Notes under the pieces: generated by a model
The model's database searches: none
Seen by the model: only the letters and a program-made list of their open reading frames with translations
What the model was told of the DNA's origin: nothing
Program-made: the position numbers and the translations under genes
Source: Desulfoferula mesophila
GTDB taxonomy: Bacteria > Desulfobacterota > Desulfarculia > Desulfarculales > Desulfarculaceae
NCBI RefSeq assembly: GCF_037076455.1
Contig: NZ_AP028679.1
Span: 2,867,501 to 2,931,500, forward strand
Length of the DNA: 64,000 nucleotides
Direction of reading: 5' to 3'
Shown here: positions 25,736-33,769 of the stretch, piece after piece
How the letters are laid out: every line of letters starts with the position of its first letter
How positions within the stretch are numbered: the stretch's first letter is position 1

Positions 25736-26638
25736 GTGAACATCATGCAGTATCGCCTTTTGGAAAAAACCGAAATCTGGATAACCCCCATCTCCCTGCG
25801 CGATGCCGACCTGGCGGCCTGCGCCGAGGCGGCGGGCAAGGTGCTGGGGCTCACCCCCCCGGAGATCATGGTCACCGACGCCCAGACCAATCACCTGGTG
25901 TTCGACGTGCTCACCCCCACCGTGGAGGCCGGCCAGATCGTGGCCCGCAAACAGGCCCTGCTGGACGCCCTGGGGCGGGTGGCGGGGGTTCAGATCAGCC
26001 CGGACACCGAGGTGCACTCAGACGGCATCCTGGGCATGATCAGCCTGGGGCCGGACGAGGGCCGCGAGGTTCTGGAGCGAACCGAAAAGCTGGCCGATCA
26101 GATCAAGCAGCGCCTGGCCCGGCGGGCCAAAATCTTTCCCACCGGCACTGAGGTGATCAACGGTCAGATCAAGGACACCAACACGCCTTTCCTCAAGGGC
26201 CGGTTGGAGGACATGGGCTTCAGCGTGACCACCTCGCCTCCCCTGCCCGACCAGCAGAACCGCATCGCGGGCTCCTTGCGCGACGCGGTGGAAGAGGGCT
26301 ACGGCCTGATCGTCACCACCGGCGGGGTGGGGGCCGAGGGCAAGGACCAGACGGTGGAGGCCCTGTTGGCCCTGGACCCCCAGGCGGCCACGCCCTACGT
26401 ACTCAAGTTCACCAAGGGCCAGGGCCGCCACGCCAAGGACGGGGTGCGCCTGGGCGTGGGACGCTTGGGCCAGAGCACCATGGTCACCCTGCCCGGACCC
26501 AACGACGAGGTGCGCCTCACCTGGCCGGTGCTTAGCCGGGGGCTTAGCGAAAACTGGTCCAAGGAGCGCCTGGCTTCCCATTTGGCCGACGCCCTGCGGC
26601 AAAAGTTCCTGGATCGTCAACCGCATCACGCCCACTGA
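25736..26638 (+). CDS. MoaB/CinA-type molybdopterin-binding domain protein
   Basis: This 300-residue protein has a C-terminal MoCF-biosynthesis domain (about 125-285): FPTGTEVINGQIKDTNTPFLKGRLEDMGFSV, IVTTGGVGAEGKDQTVEALLAL and TLPGPNDEVRLTW. The N-terminal 115 residues are not recognised. MoaB/CinA-type domains bind molybdopterin-like or nucleotide substrates. In this operon it follows a NadC-like gene, suggesting cofactor chemistry or sensing rather than general molybdenum-cofactor synthesis, but that is inference. A GTG at 25736 directly follows the previous stop; an ATG nine bases later is the alternative start. Confidence 0.75.
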   Translation: MNIMQYRLLEKTEIWITPISLRDADLAACAEAAGKVLGLTPPEIMVTDAQTNHLVFDVLTPTVEAGQIVARKQALLDALGRVAGVQISPDTEVHSDGILGMISLGPDEGREVLERTEKLADQIKQRLARRAKIFPTGTEVINGQIKDTNTPFLKGRLEDMGFSVTTSPPLPDQQNRIAGSLRDAVEEGYGLIVTTGGVGAEGKDQTVEALLALDPQAATPYVLKFTKGQGRHAKDGVRLGVGRLGQSTMVTLPGPNDEVRLTWPVLSRGLSENWSKERLASHLADALRQKFLDRQPHHAH

Positions 26639-26666
26639 GATAGGGCTGGACGGGGAGAAATAAACC

Positions 26667-27452
26667 ATGAGCATGAACCAAAAGCAGATCGCCCAGGCCG
26701 CCAAGAGCCTGGCCCAGGCGGCCAAAGACCGCAAGCCCATCGCCGCGCTGACCGAGACCTACCCCGGCATCACCGTAGAGGAGGCCTACCGGATTCAGAC
26801 CATCAACGTCGACGCCCGGATCAAGGCGGGGGCCCGGGTGGTGGGCAAGAAGATCGGCCTAACCAGCCCGGCCATGCAACAGATGCTGGGCGTGGACGAA
26901 CCCGACTACGGCGTGCTCCTGGACGACATGCTTGTCTACCAGGGGGTGGCCTTTGAAACCGGCACCCTGTTGCAGCCGCGCATCGAGGGCGAGATCGCTT
27001 TTGTGATGGGCAAGGATCTCATGGGTCCGGTGACCCCGGCCGAGGTGGCCCTGGCCGTGGCCGGAGTCACCCCCGCCCTGGAGATCATCGATAGCCGGAT
27101 CAAGGACTGGAAGATCAAGATCCAGGACACCGTGGCCGACAACGCTTCGTCCGCCGCCATTGTGATCGGCGCCAGCCTGATCCCCTTGGGAGAGTTGGAC
27201 CTGCGCCACGTGGGCTTCGTGCTGACCAAAAACGGCCGCCTGGCCGGCACCGGAGCCGGAGCCGCGGTTTTGGGCAGCCCCATCCAGTCGGTGGCCTGGC
27301 TCATCAACAAGATGGCCGAGATGGGCGTGGGCGTGAAAGCCGGCGAGATCATCCTCTCGGGCGCCGCTTCGGCGGCCGTGGACGTGGCTCCGGGCGATTC
27401 CATCCACCTGGTGGTGGACCGCCTGGGCGAAGTCGCCTGCTGTTTCGCCTAG
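26667..27452 (+). CDS. 2-oxopent-4-enoate (2-hydroxypentadienoate) hydratase family protein
   Basis: This 261-residue member of the fumarylacetoacetate-hydrolase-fold hydratases (MhpD/DmpE/HpaH type) has PIAALTETYPGITVEEAYRIQ, VVGKKIGLTSPAMQQMLGVDEPDYG, the metal-binding PRIEGEIAFVMGKDL, PALEIIDSRIKDWK and LLGSPIQSVAWL-like segments. In meta-cleavage pathways this enzyme hydrates 2-hydroxypenta-2,4-dienoate to 4-hydroxy-2-oxovalerate; the related decarboxylase is similar in sequence. No aldolase (DmpG) or acetaldehyde dehydrogenase follows, so the pathway is incomplete here. It is the last gene of the IclR-linked operon. Confidence 0.87.
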   Translation: MSMNQKQIAQAAKSLAQAAKDRKPIAALTETYPGITVEEAYRIQTINVDARIKAGARVVGKKIGLTSPAMQQMLGVDEPDYGVLLDDMLVYQGVAFETGTLLQPRIEGEIAFVMGKDLMGPVTPAEVALAVAGVTPALEIIDSRIKDWKIKIQDTVADNASSAAIVIGASLIPLGELDLRHVGFVLTKNGRLAGTGAGAAVLGSPIQSVAWLINKMAEMGVGVKAGEIILSGAASAAVDVAPGDSIHLVVDRLGEVACCFA

Positions 27453-27776
27453 CTGGCGGCATCAAGCACGGTTTTCATCCTTTGCCAATCTTGCGATTGG
27501 CGCTCTGACTTAAGGGCGGCGAGGGGCTAGCCTGGCTTTAATAAGCCGGCCATGGCCCCAGCCGCCCGTTTCTTTCCTCCGATTGCTCCTGAGCCCCGCT
27601 CGTGGTCCCACTCCCTGATTCTGGCCTGAATTAAGCGCCCAACCATGCCGCTGGCGCGCCCCTGGTTAGGGCGGGGGCGCTGCCGCTGTTTGGCTGCGCC
27701 GGGGAAATAGGGGCTTGACAAACTGCAAACGTTTGCGATATCCCAAATCATTACTTAACGGAGGCGGTGAGGGTTC
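27453..27776. other. intergenic region before the LacI regulator
   Basis: This region holds a 7-bp hairpin (GCCAATC-TTGC-GATTGGC, 27484-27501) just after the hydratase stop, which may end that operon, and the LacI gene promoter with its operator. TTGACA at 27715-27720 is a likely -35; the -10 is weak and would overlap the right half of the operator. I see no gene here. Confidence 0.5.
27723..27739 (+). promoter_or_regulatory. LacI-family operator, copy 1
   Basis: CTGCAAACGTTTGCGAT contains the perfect 12-bp palindrome GCAAACGTTTGC with the central CG typical of LacI/GalR operators. It starts three bases after a TTGACA -35 element and lies 38 bases before the LacI start, implying autorepression. 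The same 17 bases recur at 28854-28870. Confidence 0.8.
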
Positions 27777-28790
27777 ATGGCCACCATCAAGGAAATCGCC
27801 AAGAAAGCCGGTGTTTCCTATTCCTCCGTCTCGCGGGCCCTGAACCAGCAAAGCGGGGTGCGCCCCGAGGTCCGCAAAAAAGTCCTGGAAATCGCCCGGG
27901 AACTCAATTATCACCCCCATTCCTCGGCCAAGGCCCTGGTGCAGAACCGCATAGGGGTTCTGGGAGTGATCATCTCCCGCACCAGCGAGTTCGCCTTTCA
28001 GAATCCTTATTTTTCACACATGTTGCTCGGCCTTAGCTCGGTGGCCAACGACATGGGCTACCACCTGATGCTGGTGATCAACCAGCAGCAGAGCTATGCC
28101 TCGCTGTATCACAGCCACCTGGTGGACGGCATCGTGGTGTTGGCCAACCGCATAGACGACCCCTACCTTCCCGAACTGGCCAAGGACGGCGTTCCCGCCG
28201 TGGTGGTTCCCGGCTTTCCCGATAGCTGGGAGTTCGACCTGCCCAGCGCGAATTCGGAAAATTATCAGGACGTCTACCGGGCCATCACCTACCTGCTCAA
28301 CTTGGGCCACCGGGATATCGCCTTTATCTTGGGTGGCATGAATTCCATATATTCCCTGGTACGCCTGGAGGCCTACAAGGCGGCTTTCCGTGACAAGGGG
28401 CTGGAATATAAGGATAAATACCTAAAAGAAAGCGACTTCTCCAAGACCGACGCCTTTCGGCTGATGGGGGAATTGCTCGACCTGCCCGACCCGCCCAGCG
28501 CAGTAATCAGCATCAACGACGCCACCACTCCCGGCGTCTTGCATCAAATCAACAGCCGCGGGCTGCGCATACCCGAAGACATTTCCGTGGTGGCCATTGG
28601 CTGCTCGGACTTGGTTGATTTGACCGACCCGCCGCTGACCACCATCAAGGTCCCCGTGATCCAGGTGGGTCGGGCGGCGGCCAGGGTTCTTATCGAGTTA
28701 ATCGAAACAGGCGATTGCCGGGAGCGGCATGTCGTCATCCCCTCCGCGTTCGTGGTCCGGGAATCCACCGGAGTATGGCCCAGCCGCTGA
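27777..28790 (+). CDS. LacI/GalR-family transcriptional regulator
   Basis: This 337-residue repressor has the LacI helix-turn-helix and hinge (about 2-60: TIKEIAKKAGVSYSSVSRALNQQSGVRPEVRKKVLEIARELNYHPHSSAKALV) and a periplasmic-binding-protein-like effector domain (about 62-330), including HLVDGIVVLANRID and the late motif IPEDISVVAIGCSDL. It is flanked by two identical operators, one before itself and one before the BKACE gene, so it most likely represses both. The inducer should be a substrate or intermediate of the downstream pathway; LacI proteins for organic acids, not only sugars, are known. GGAGG lies before the ATG. Confidence 0.95.
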   Translation: MATIKEIAKKAGVSYSSVSRALNQQSGVRPEVRKKVLEIARELNYHPHSSAKALVQNRIGVLGVIISRTSEFAFQNPYFSHMLLGLSSVANDMGYHLMLVINQQQSYASLYHSHLVDGIVVLANRIDDPYLPELAKDGVPAVVVPGFPDSWEFDLPSANSENYQDVYRAITYLLNLGHRDIAFILGGMNSIYSLVRLEAYKAAFRDKGLEYKDKYLKESDFSKTDAFRLMGELLDLPDPPSAVISINDATTPGVLHQINSRGLRIPEDISVVAIGCSDLVDLTDPPLTTIKVPVIQVGRAAARVLIELIETGDCRERHVVIPSAFVVRESTGVWPSR

Positions 28791-28853
28791 GGCGGCCGGA
28801 AAGCGACCGGAACTGGGGAGCCGATTAAAAGGCCCGGAATTTTTTGCTGATTA

Positions 28854-28870
28854 CTGCAAACGTTTGCGAT
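28854..28870 (+). promoter_or_regulatory. LacI-family operator, copy 2
   Basis: The 17 bases are identical to those at 27723-27739, with the same GCAAACGTTTGC palindrome core. It lies 54 bases before the BKACE gene and probably controls the operon from 28925 onward. Confidence 0.8.
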
Positions 28871-28924
28871 CTTAGCTGAAAAACATCGCCTCCCCCGCGG
28901 AGGCCTGAGAAAGGGTGCCCAGGC

Positions 28925-29788
28925 ATGGATTACGCCATCCCCGCCGACCGCGTGGTCATCACCGTGGCCCAGACCGGAGCCATCACCAAAAAGTCGCTCA
29001 ACCCCAACGTGCCCGAGCAGCCGGCGGAGATCGCCGAGTCGGCCTTGCAGTGCTACAACGAGGGGGCGGCCATCGTGCACATCCACGCCCGCGATCCCCA
29101 GGGCGAGAACACCTCGGAGGTGGCCGTATTCGAGGACATCCATGGCCGCATCCGCGACAAATGCGACCTCATCATCCAAGACAGCACCGGCGGCGGCCCC
29201 AACCTGACCCAGGAGCAGCGCATCAACTGCATCAAGGCCGGCCCGGACATGGCCTCCTTGAACATGGGCAGCCTGATGCGGGTGGCCGGCCCCTACAAGG
29301 GGGTGCCCTTTTCCAACATGCCCGAAGAGATCGACTGGTTCGTGGAGCAGATAACCAAGCAAGGCATCAAACCGGAGATGGAGGTCTACAGCCATTCCAT
29401 GATGCACGAGGTGCACCGGATCATAAGGGAAGGCCGGGTGCAAAAGCCTTACTACGTCAACATCGTGCTGGGCATGCGCTACCAGGGGGCCGAACCGGCC
29501 AGCCCCGCCACCCTCACCTCGCTGGTGAACAACCTGCCGCCGGACAGCATCTTCAACTGCACCGGGGTGGGCTCGGCCCAGCTCCCCCTGGCCACCATGG
29601 CCATGGTCATGGGCGGCTGCGTGCGGGTGGGCCTGGAAGACAACATCTACTACGCCAAGGGCCAGTTGGCCGAGAGCAACGCCCAGTTGGTGGCCCGGGT
29701 GGTGCGCATCGCCCGCGAGCTGGGCAAAGAGCCCGCCACCCCGGCCGAGGCCCGGCAATACCTGGGTCTGCCCGCCAAGCAGGCCTAA
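28925..29788 (+). CDS. beta-keto acid cleavage enzyme (BKACE, DUF849)
   Basis: This 287-residue TIM-barrel, zinc-dependent enzyme condenses a beta-keto acid with acetyl-CoA and splits it into acetoacetate and an acyl-CoA. Motifs include the Glu-rich loop near EQPAEIAES, the zinc His pair AAIVHIHARDP, IIQDSTGGG, the second metal region VYSHSMMHEVHR and GGCVRVGLEDNIYY. Length and motifs fit the family (for example Kce of lysine fermentation). The actual keto acid is not certain; dehydrocarnitine, 3-oxoadipate and 3-keto-5-aminohexanoate are known substrates of relatives. The gene follows the LacI operator and precedes a hydroxyacyl-dehydrogenase gene by 25 bases. Confidence 0.93.
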   Translation: MDYAIPADRVVITVAQTGAITKKSLNPNVPEQPAEIAESALQCYNEGAAIVHIHARDPQGENTSEVAVFEDIHGRIRDKCDLIIQDSTGGGPNLTQEQRINCIKAGPDMASLNMGSLMRVAGPYKGVPFSNMPEEIDWFVEQITKQGIKPEMEVYSHSMMHEVHRIIREGRVQKPYYVNIVLGMRYQGAEPASPATLTSLVNNLPPDSIFNCTGVGSAQLPLATMAMVMGGCVRVGLEDNIYYAKGQLAESNAQLVARVVRIARELGKEPATPAEARQYLGLPAKQA

Positions 29789-29813
29789 GCCCATCAACGA
29801 GGACGTTAGACAC

Positions 29814-30779
29814 ATGCACTTGGATCAGATCAAAAACATCACGGTAATCGGGCTGGGCACCATGGGACCCGGCCTGGCCCAGGCCTTTGCCCTGGCCGGT
29901 TTCCGGGTCACCGGCTTTGATGCCAATCCCCAGATGCCGGCCCAGGCCAAAAAGATATTCCAGGCCAACCTGGACAGTTTGGTGGAGTTCGGGGAGCTGG
30001 AGGCCGAGGCGGCCCGGGCGGCGGGCACGCGCCTGGATTTCGCGGAGAGCCTGGCCGAAGCGGTGGGCAAGGCCGACCTGGTGGTGGAAACGGTCAGCGA
30101 GAAGCGCGACATCAAGCGCCAGGTCTACGCCCAGATCGCCGAGCACCTGCCCCAGGGCAGCCTGCTGTGGAGCAACACCTCCACCCTGAACATCTACGAT
30201 CTGCTGCCCGAAGCCTTGATCCCCCGCTCCATCATCTCCCATTGGTTCGCCCCGCCCCACATCATCCCCCTGGTGGAGGTGGTCAAGGACCCCAGGGTGG
30301 AGCAGGCTACCGTGGACACCACCCTGGCCCTGCTGGAGGTGTTGGGCAAAAAGGCCATCGTCATCGAAAAGTTCGTGCCCGGTTTCGTCATCAACCGCAT
30401 CCAGCGCCTGCTGGGCTATGAAATATTCTTCCTGCTGGAAAACGGCTACATCAGCCCCGAGGACCTGGACCTGGCGGTCAAGGCCAGCATCGCCCCGCGC
30501 ATGATGCTCTTGGGCCTGGTGCAGCGCTACGACTTCACCGGCCTGGAGCTGAGCGCCCGCAACCTGCAGGACCAGGAATTTTTCGACCCGCCTTTGGACC
30601 ATCACCCCGCGCCGCTGTTCTCCCGCGTGGAGGAGGGCAAGCTGGGGGTCAAAAGCGGGGAAGGCTTTTACGACTATCGCGGCCGGGAGTTGAGCGACAT
30701 CCTGCGCGACCGCGACCGCTACCTGATGCGCATCATCAAGAACCTGGACTTTTGCATCCAGAAGGATCGCCTGGTTTAA
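29814..30779 (+). CDS. 3-hydroxyacyl-CoA dehydrogenase-family protein (beta-hydroxy acid dehydrogenase)
   Basis: This 321-residue NAD-dependent dehydrogenase has the Rossmann motif VIGLGTMGPGLAQAFALAG at the start, DLVVETVSE, the catalytic-loop NTSTLNIYDL and SHWFAPPHIIPLVEVV, and a C-terminal helical domain with KSGEGFYDY. Proteins of this length include crotonobetaine-pathway L-carnitine dehydrogenases that act on free beta-hydroxy acids. Coupled to a BKACE gene, it probably oxidises a beta-hydroxy acid or hydroxyacyl-CoA to the beta-keto form that BKACE cleaves. The substrate is not identified. Confidence 0.88.
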   Translation: MHLDQIKNITVIGLGTMGPGLAQAFALAGFRVTGFDANPQMPAQAKKIFQANLDSLVEFGELEAEAARAAGTRLDFAESLAEAVGKADLVVETVSEKRDIKRQVYAQIAEHLPQGSLLWSNTSTLNIYDLLPEALIPRSIISHWFAPPHIIPLVEVVKDPRVEQATVDTTLALLEVLGKKAIVIEKFVPGFVINRIQRLLGYEIFFLLENGYISPEDLDLAVKASIAPRMMLLGLVQRYDFTGLELSARNLQDQEFFDPPLDHHPAPLFSRVEEGKLGVKSGEGFYDYRGRELSDILRDRDRYLMRIIKNLDFCIQKDRLV

Positions 30780-30829
30780 CCGCATGGGGCTCGCGGCCCC
30801 GCCAAAACATCGAGGAAGGATTTCAGATC

Positions 30830-32509
30830 ATGACCGTTGGCGACAGACTGGCGCAACTACTGGCCGAAAGCGGCGTGCAGCACGTTTTCGGCGTGCCCGG
30901 CGGACAAACCCTGCCCCTGTATGAAGGCATTCGCAAGAGCGGCGGGGCCATCAATCACGTACTTATGCGCGACGAGCGCAGCGCCGGTTTCGCGGCGGAC
31001 GCCTACGCCCGCCTCACCGGCAAGCTGGGAGTGTGCGACGCCACGGTGGGGCCCGGCGCCACCAACCTGCTCTCCCCCCTGGCCGAGGCCCATTGCTCCT
31101 CCATACCCATGCTGGCCATCATCTCCGACATCTCCCGCGCCTGGGAGCACCGCCGGGTACGGGGCAACGCCTCCCAGGCCATGCAGCAATTGGAGATGTT
31201 CAAGCCGGTGAGCAAGTGGCAGGTGACCCTGACCCAGCCCGCTTCCTTGGAAAACGTGCTGGACCAGGCCATCCGGGTGGCGGTTAGCGGCCGCCCCGGC
31301 CCGGTGGTGCTGGCCATGCCCGACGACGTGGGCGATTTGGACATAGACTGGCTGCGCCGGGTCAAACCCGACGCCACCTTCCCCCGCCACCGCAGCGCCC
31401 TTGACCCCGCCCAAACCCTGGCGGCCCGCCAGGCATTGCTCCAGGCCAAGAAGCCGGTACTGTTGGCCGGCGGCGGGGTGCACTCCTCCGGAGCCCTCGG
31501 CGAACTGGCCGCCCTGGCCCGCAAGCTGGGATGCCCCGTGGTGACCACCATCACCGGCAAGGGGGTAATGGCCGAAACCGATTCCCAGGTGTTCGGGGTC
31601 ACCGGCTCCATGGGCAGCCCCAAGGCCAACGAGGTGGTGCGCCAGGCGGACCTGGTGTTTTTCATCGGCTGCAAGGCGGGGCAACTGGCCACCTTTGGCT
31701 ACGACTGCCCGGCCTACGGCGTGACCACCATCCACCTGGACATCGACGCCGAGGAGATCGGGCGCAACTTCCCCGATAGCATCCCCCTGGTGGGCGACGC
31801 CCGCTTGGGCCTGGGCGATCTCCTGAGCGCCTTGGAAGGCGACAGCTTCGCCTACCAATGGAACCTGGAGGAGCTGCGTGCCATCAACCAGAAATGGTAC
31901 GACGACATCACCCTGCGGCCCCAGGCTCCCGGCGATCCCCTCAAGGCCCAGGCGGTCACCCGCCTGATCGACCAGGCCATGGCTCCCGGCGACCTGGCGG
32001 TGTGCGACGCCAGCCTGCCCTCGGGCTGGGCGGCGGCCTACCTGCGCCTCAAGGAGGCCGGCCGCTACTACCTGGCCCCGCGGGGCCTGGCCGGCCTGGG
32101 CTGGGGCGCCCCGGCCGCGGTGGGCGCGGCCCTGGCCCGCCCCCAGGCCGAGCGGGTGTTTTTGTTCGCGGGCGACGGCGGCTACGCCTTTTCCTTGCAG
32201 GAGATGGAGGTGATGGTGCGCCTGAAGCTGCCGGTGATCACCTGCCTGTTCAACAACGACGTGCTGGGCTGGATAAAGCACGTGCAGCTTGCCCGCTATG
32301 GTGACAACCACATTTCCACCGACTTCAGCCACATCGACTTTGCCACCGTGGCCAAGGGCTTTGGGGCCCGGGCCTATAGCGTGAACACCTTGGAGGAACT
32401 CGGCGAAGTATTGGAAACCGAACGCCGGCCCCAGGGTCCGGTGATGATCGACATGACCACGGACCAGTACGAAACGCCGGTGCTGCGCAACGCCTCGGGC
32501 GCGGCCTGA
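30830..32509 (+). CDS. acetolactate-synthase-like thiamine-diphosphate enzyme
   Basis: This 559-residue ThDP protein has an N-terminal pyrimidine domain with the activating Glu (MRDERSAGFAADAYARLTG), a central domain, and a C-terminal pyrophosphate domain with the GDG-N motif (FAGDGGYAFSLQEMEVMVRLKLPVITCLFNND). It resembles acetolactate synthase, glyoxylate carboligase and related 2-oxoacid decarboxylases and carries no regulatory-subunit gene beside it, so a catabolic decarboxylase or ligase is likelier than branched-chain synthesis. The ATG at 30830 follows GAGGAAGGA; an upstream in-frame start at 30752 overlaps the preceding gene. It is third in the LacI-linked group. Confidence 0.88.
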   Translation: MTVGDRLAQLLAESGVQHVFGVPGGQTLPLYEGIRKSGGAINHVLMRDERSAGFAADAYARLTGKLGVCDATVGPGATNLLSPLAEAHCSSIPMLAIISDISRAWEHRRVRGNASQAMQQLEMFKPVSKWQVTLTQPASLENVLDQAIRVAVSGRPGPVVLAMPDDVGDLDIDWLRRVKPDATFPRHRSALDPAQTLAARQALLQAKKPVLLAGGGVHSSGALGELAALARKLGCPVVTTITGKGVMAETDSQVFGVTGSMGSPKANEVVRQADLVFFIGCKAGQLATFGYDCPAYGVTTIHLDIDAEEIGRNFPDSIPLVGDARLGLGDLLSALEGDSFAYQWNLEELRAINQKWYDDITLRPQAPGDPLKAQAVTRLIDQAMAPGDLAVCDASLPSGWAAAYLRLKEAGRYYLAPRGLAGLGWGAPAAVGAALARPQAERVFLFAGDGGYAFSLQEMEVMVRLKLPVITCLFNNDVLGWIKHVQLARYGDNHISTDFSHIDFATVAKGFGARAYSVNTLEELGEVLETERRPQGPVMIDMTTDQYETPVLRNASGAA

Positions 32510-32599
32510 GCCGGCCACCGGCGTCGGGATCGAGAGGACATGAGGAGTTCTACCTGATCGCAAGGTAGCGAAGTCAAACCTAGGGAAAAGGAGAGTCGC

Positions 32600-33574
32600 A
32601 TGAGGCGTCGTAAACTGGGAACCATTTTGGCCGGCATCGCGGCCCTGTCGCTGGTGTTGCTGGGCGGCACGGCTCTGGCCGCCTACCCCGACAAACCTAT
32701 CACCTTCCTCGTCAACTACGGCGCGGGCGGCACCACCGACCTTACCAGCCGCTTGCTTTGCTCGGTGGCCGAAAAGCCCCTGGGCCAGACCATCACCGTG
32801 GTCAACAAGCCTGGCGGCGGCGGCACGGTGGAGCCCACCTATCTGGCCACCCGCAAACCCGACGGCTACACCATCGGCGTAACCAGCTTCTCGCCCATGG
32901 CCGTGGCCCCGCACATGATGAAGGTCAACTACACCCTCAAGGACTTCGCCTTCATCGCCGGTGTGTGCCGTTACCTCTACGGCGTGGCCGTGAAGGCCGA
33001 CTCGCCCTACAAGACCTGGGCCGATCTGATGAAGGCCATCGAGAGCGGCAAGCGTTTGACCATGGCCACCCCCAGCCCGGTGCAGGCCATCCTCTTCCCC
33101 CGCCTGGCCAAGTTCACGGGCAAGAAGATGGATAACGTGGTCTGGGTCCGCTACAAGTCGGGCAAGGAGACCACCGTGGCCCTGCTGGGCGGCCACGTGG
33201 ATATGATCGTGGGCAACCCCATGGACATCGCCCCCCAGGTGAAGACCGGCGAACTGCGCATGTTGGCCTCGGCCAGCCCGGTGCGTTGGCCCTTGCTGCC
33301 CGATGTGCCCACTCTGCACGACCTAGGCTACAAGGTGGACATCGACTCCTGGCTGGGCTTCGCCGCTCCGGCGGGCATAAAGGAAGACCGCCGCGCCAAG
33401 CTGCAGGCCGCCTTCAAGTCCGCCGTGGAAGACAAGGCCATCCAGAAGAAAATGATCGATCTGGGCATGGCCCCCATGTTCATGAGCGGCCCTGACTACG
33501 CCAAGTTCTGCGAGAAGGGCTTTAAGGAAATGGGCGAGGACCTCAAGACCGTGGGTCTGGAAAAGAAAAAGTAG
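32600..33574 (+). CDS. tripartite tricarboxylate transporter substrate-binding protein (TctC/BugT)
   Basis: This 324-residue periplasmic receptor has a Sec signal peptide (RRRKLGTILAGIAALSLVLLGG ending TALA) and the TctC/Bug signature: YPDKPITFLVNYGAGGTTDLTSR, NKPGGGGTVEPTYLA and the late AGIKEDRRAKLQAAF. Such receptors bind small carboxylates. It stands in tandem with the ThDP gene and before the TctA-TctB fusion, so the imported acid is probably the substrate of the neighbouring catabolic genes. A 7-bp hairpin follows the gene, in keeping with higher expression of the receptor than of the membrane part. AAAGGAGAG precedes the ATG. Confidence 0.95.
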   Translation: MRRRKLGTILAGIAALSLVLLGGTALAAYPDKPITFLVNYGAGGTTDLTSRLLCSVAEKPLGQTITVVNKPGGGGTVEPTYLATRKPDGYTIGVTSFSPMAVAPHMMKVNYTLKDFAFIAGVCRYLYGVAVKADSPYKTWADLMKAIESGKRLTMATPSPVQAILFPRLAKFTGKKMDNVVWVRYKSGKETTVALLGGHVDMIVGNPMDIAPQVKTGELRMLASASPVRWPLLPDVPTLHDLGYKVDIDSWLGFAAPAGIKEDRRAKLQAAFKSAVEDKAIQKKMIDLGMAPMFMSGPDYAKFCEKGFKEMGEDLKTVGLEKKK

Positions 33575-33683
33575 CTCGGGATAAACCGAGCGATGGGTGG
33601 CTCCCGGCCGTTGATTTTTGTGGACCCGCGCCCGTGTGAAGGGATAGCGGGGCCGCAAGCAAGCCAAACGCCGCGGCACACTT

Positions 33684-33702
33684 CAGCCTGTTCAGCAGGC
33701 TG
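33684..33702 (+). terminator. hairpin between receptor and permease genes
   Basis: CAGCCTG-TTCAG-CAGGCTG makes a perfect 7-bp stem 110 bases after the tctC-like stop, without a T-run. A second short stem (GCTCGG/CCGAGC) directly follows the stop. Both could stabilise the receptor mRNA. Confidence 0.35.
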
Positions 33703-33769
33703 GGGCCGCCCATCACCAAGATCCGACCAAGGGGCCTAGTGACGCGATACCACCATTCGAGGAAAGCAC

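Noticed and set aside
30857-33319. 820-codon open frame on the minus strand opposite the ThDP and TctC genes
   Set aside because: The opposite strand encodes clear full-length family proteins. The antisense product is low-complexity, rich in His, Gly and Gln, with no family motifs, a GC-bias artefact.
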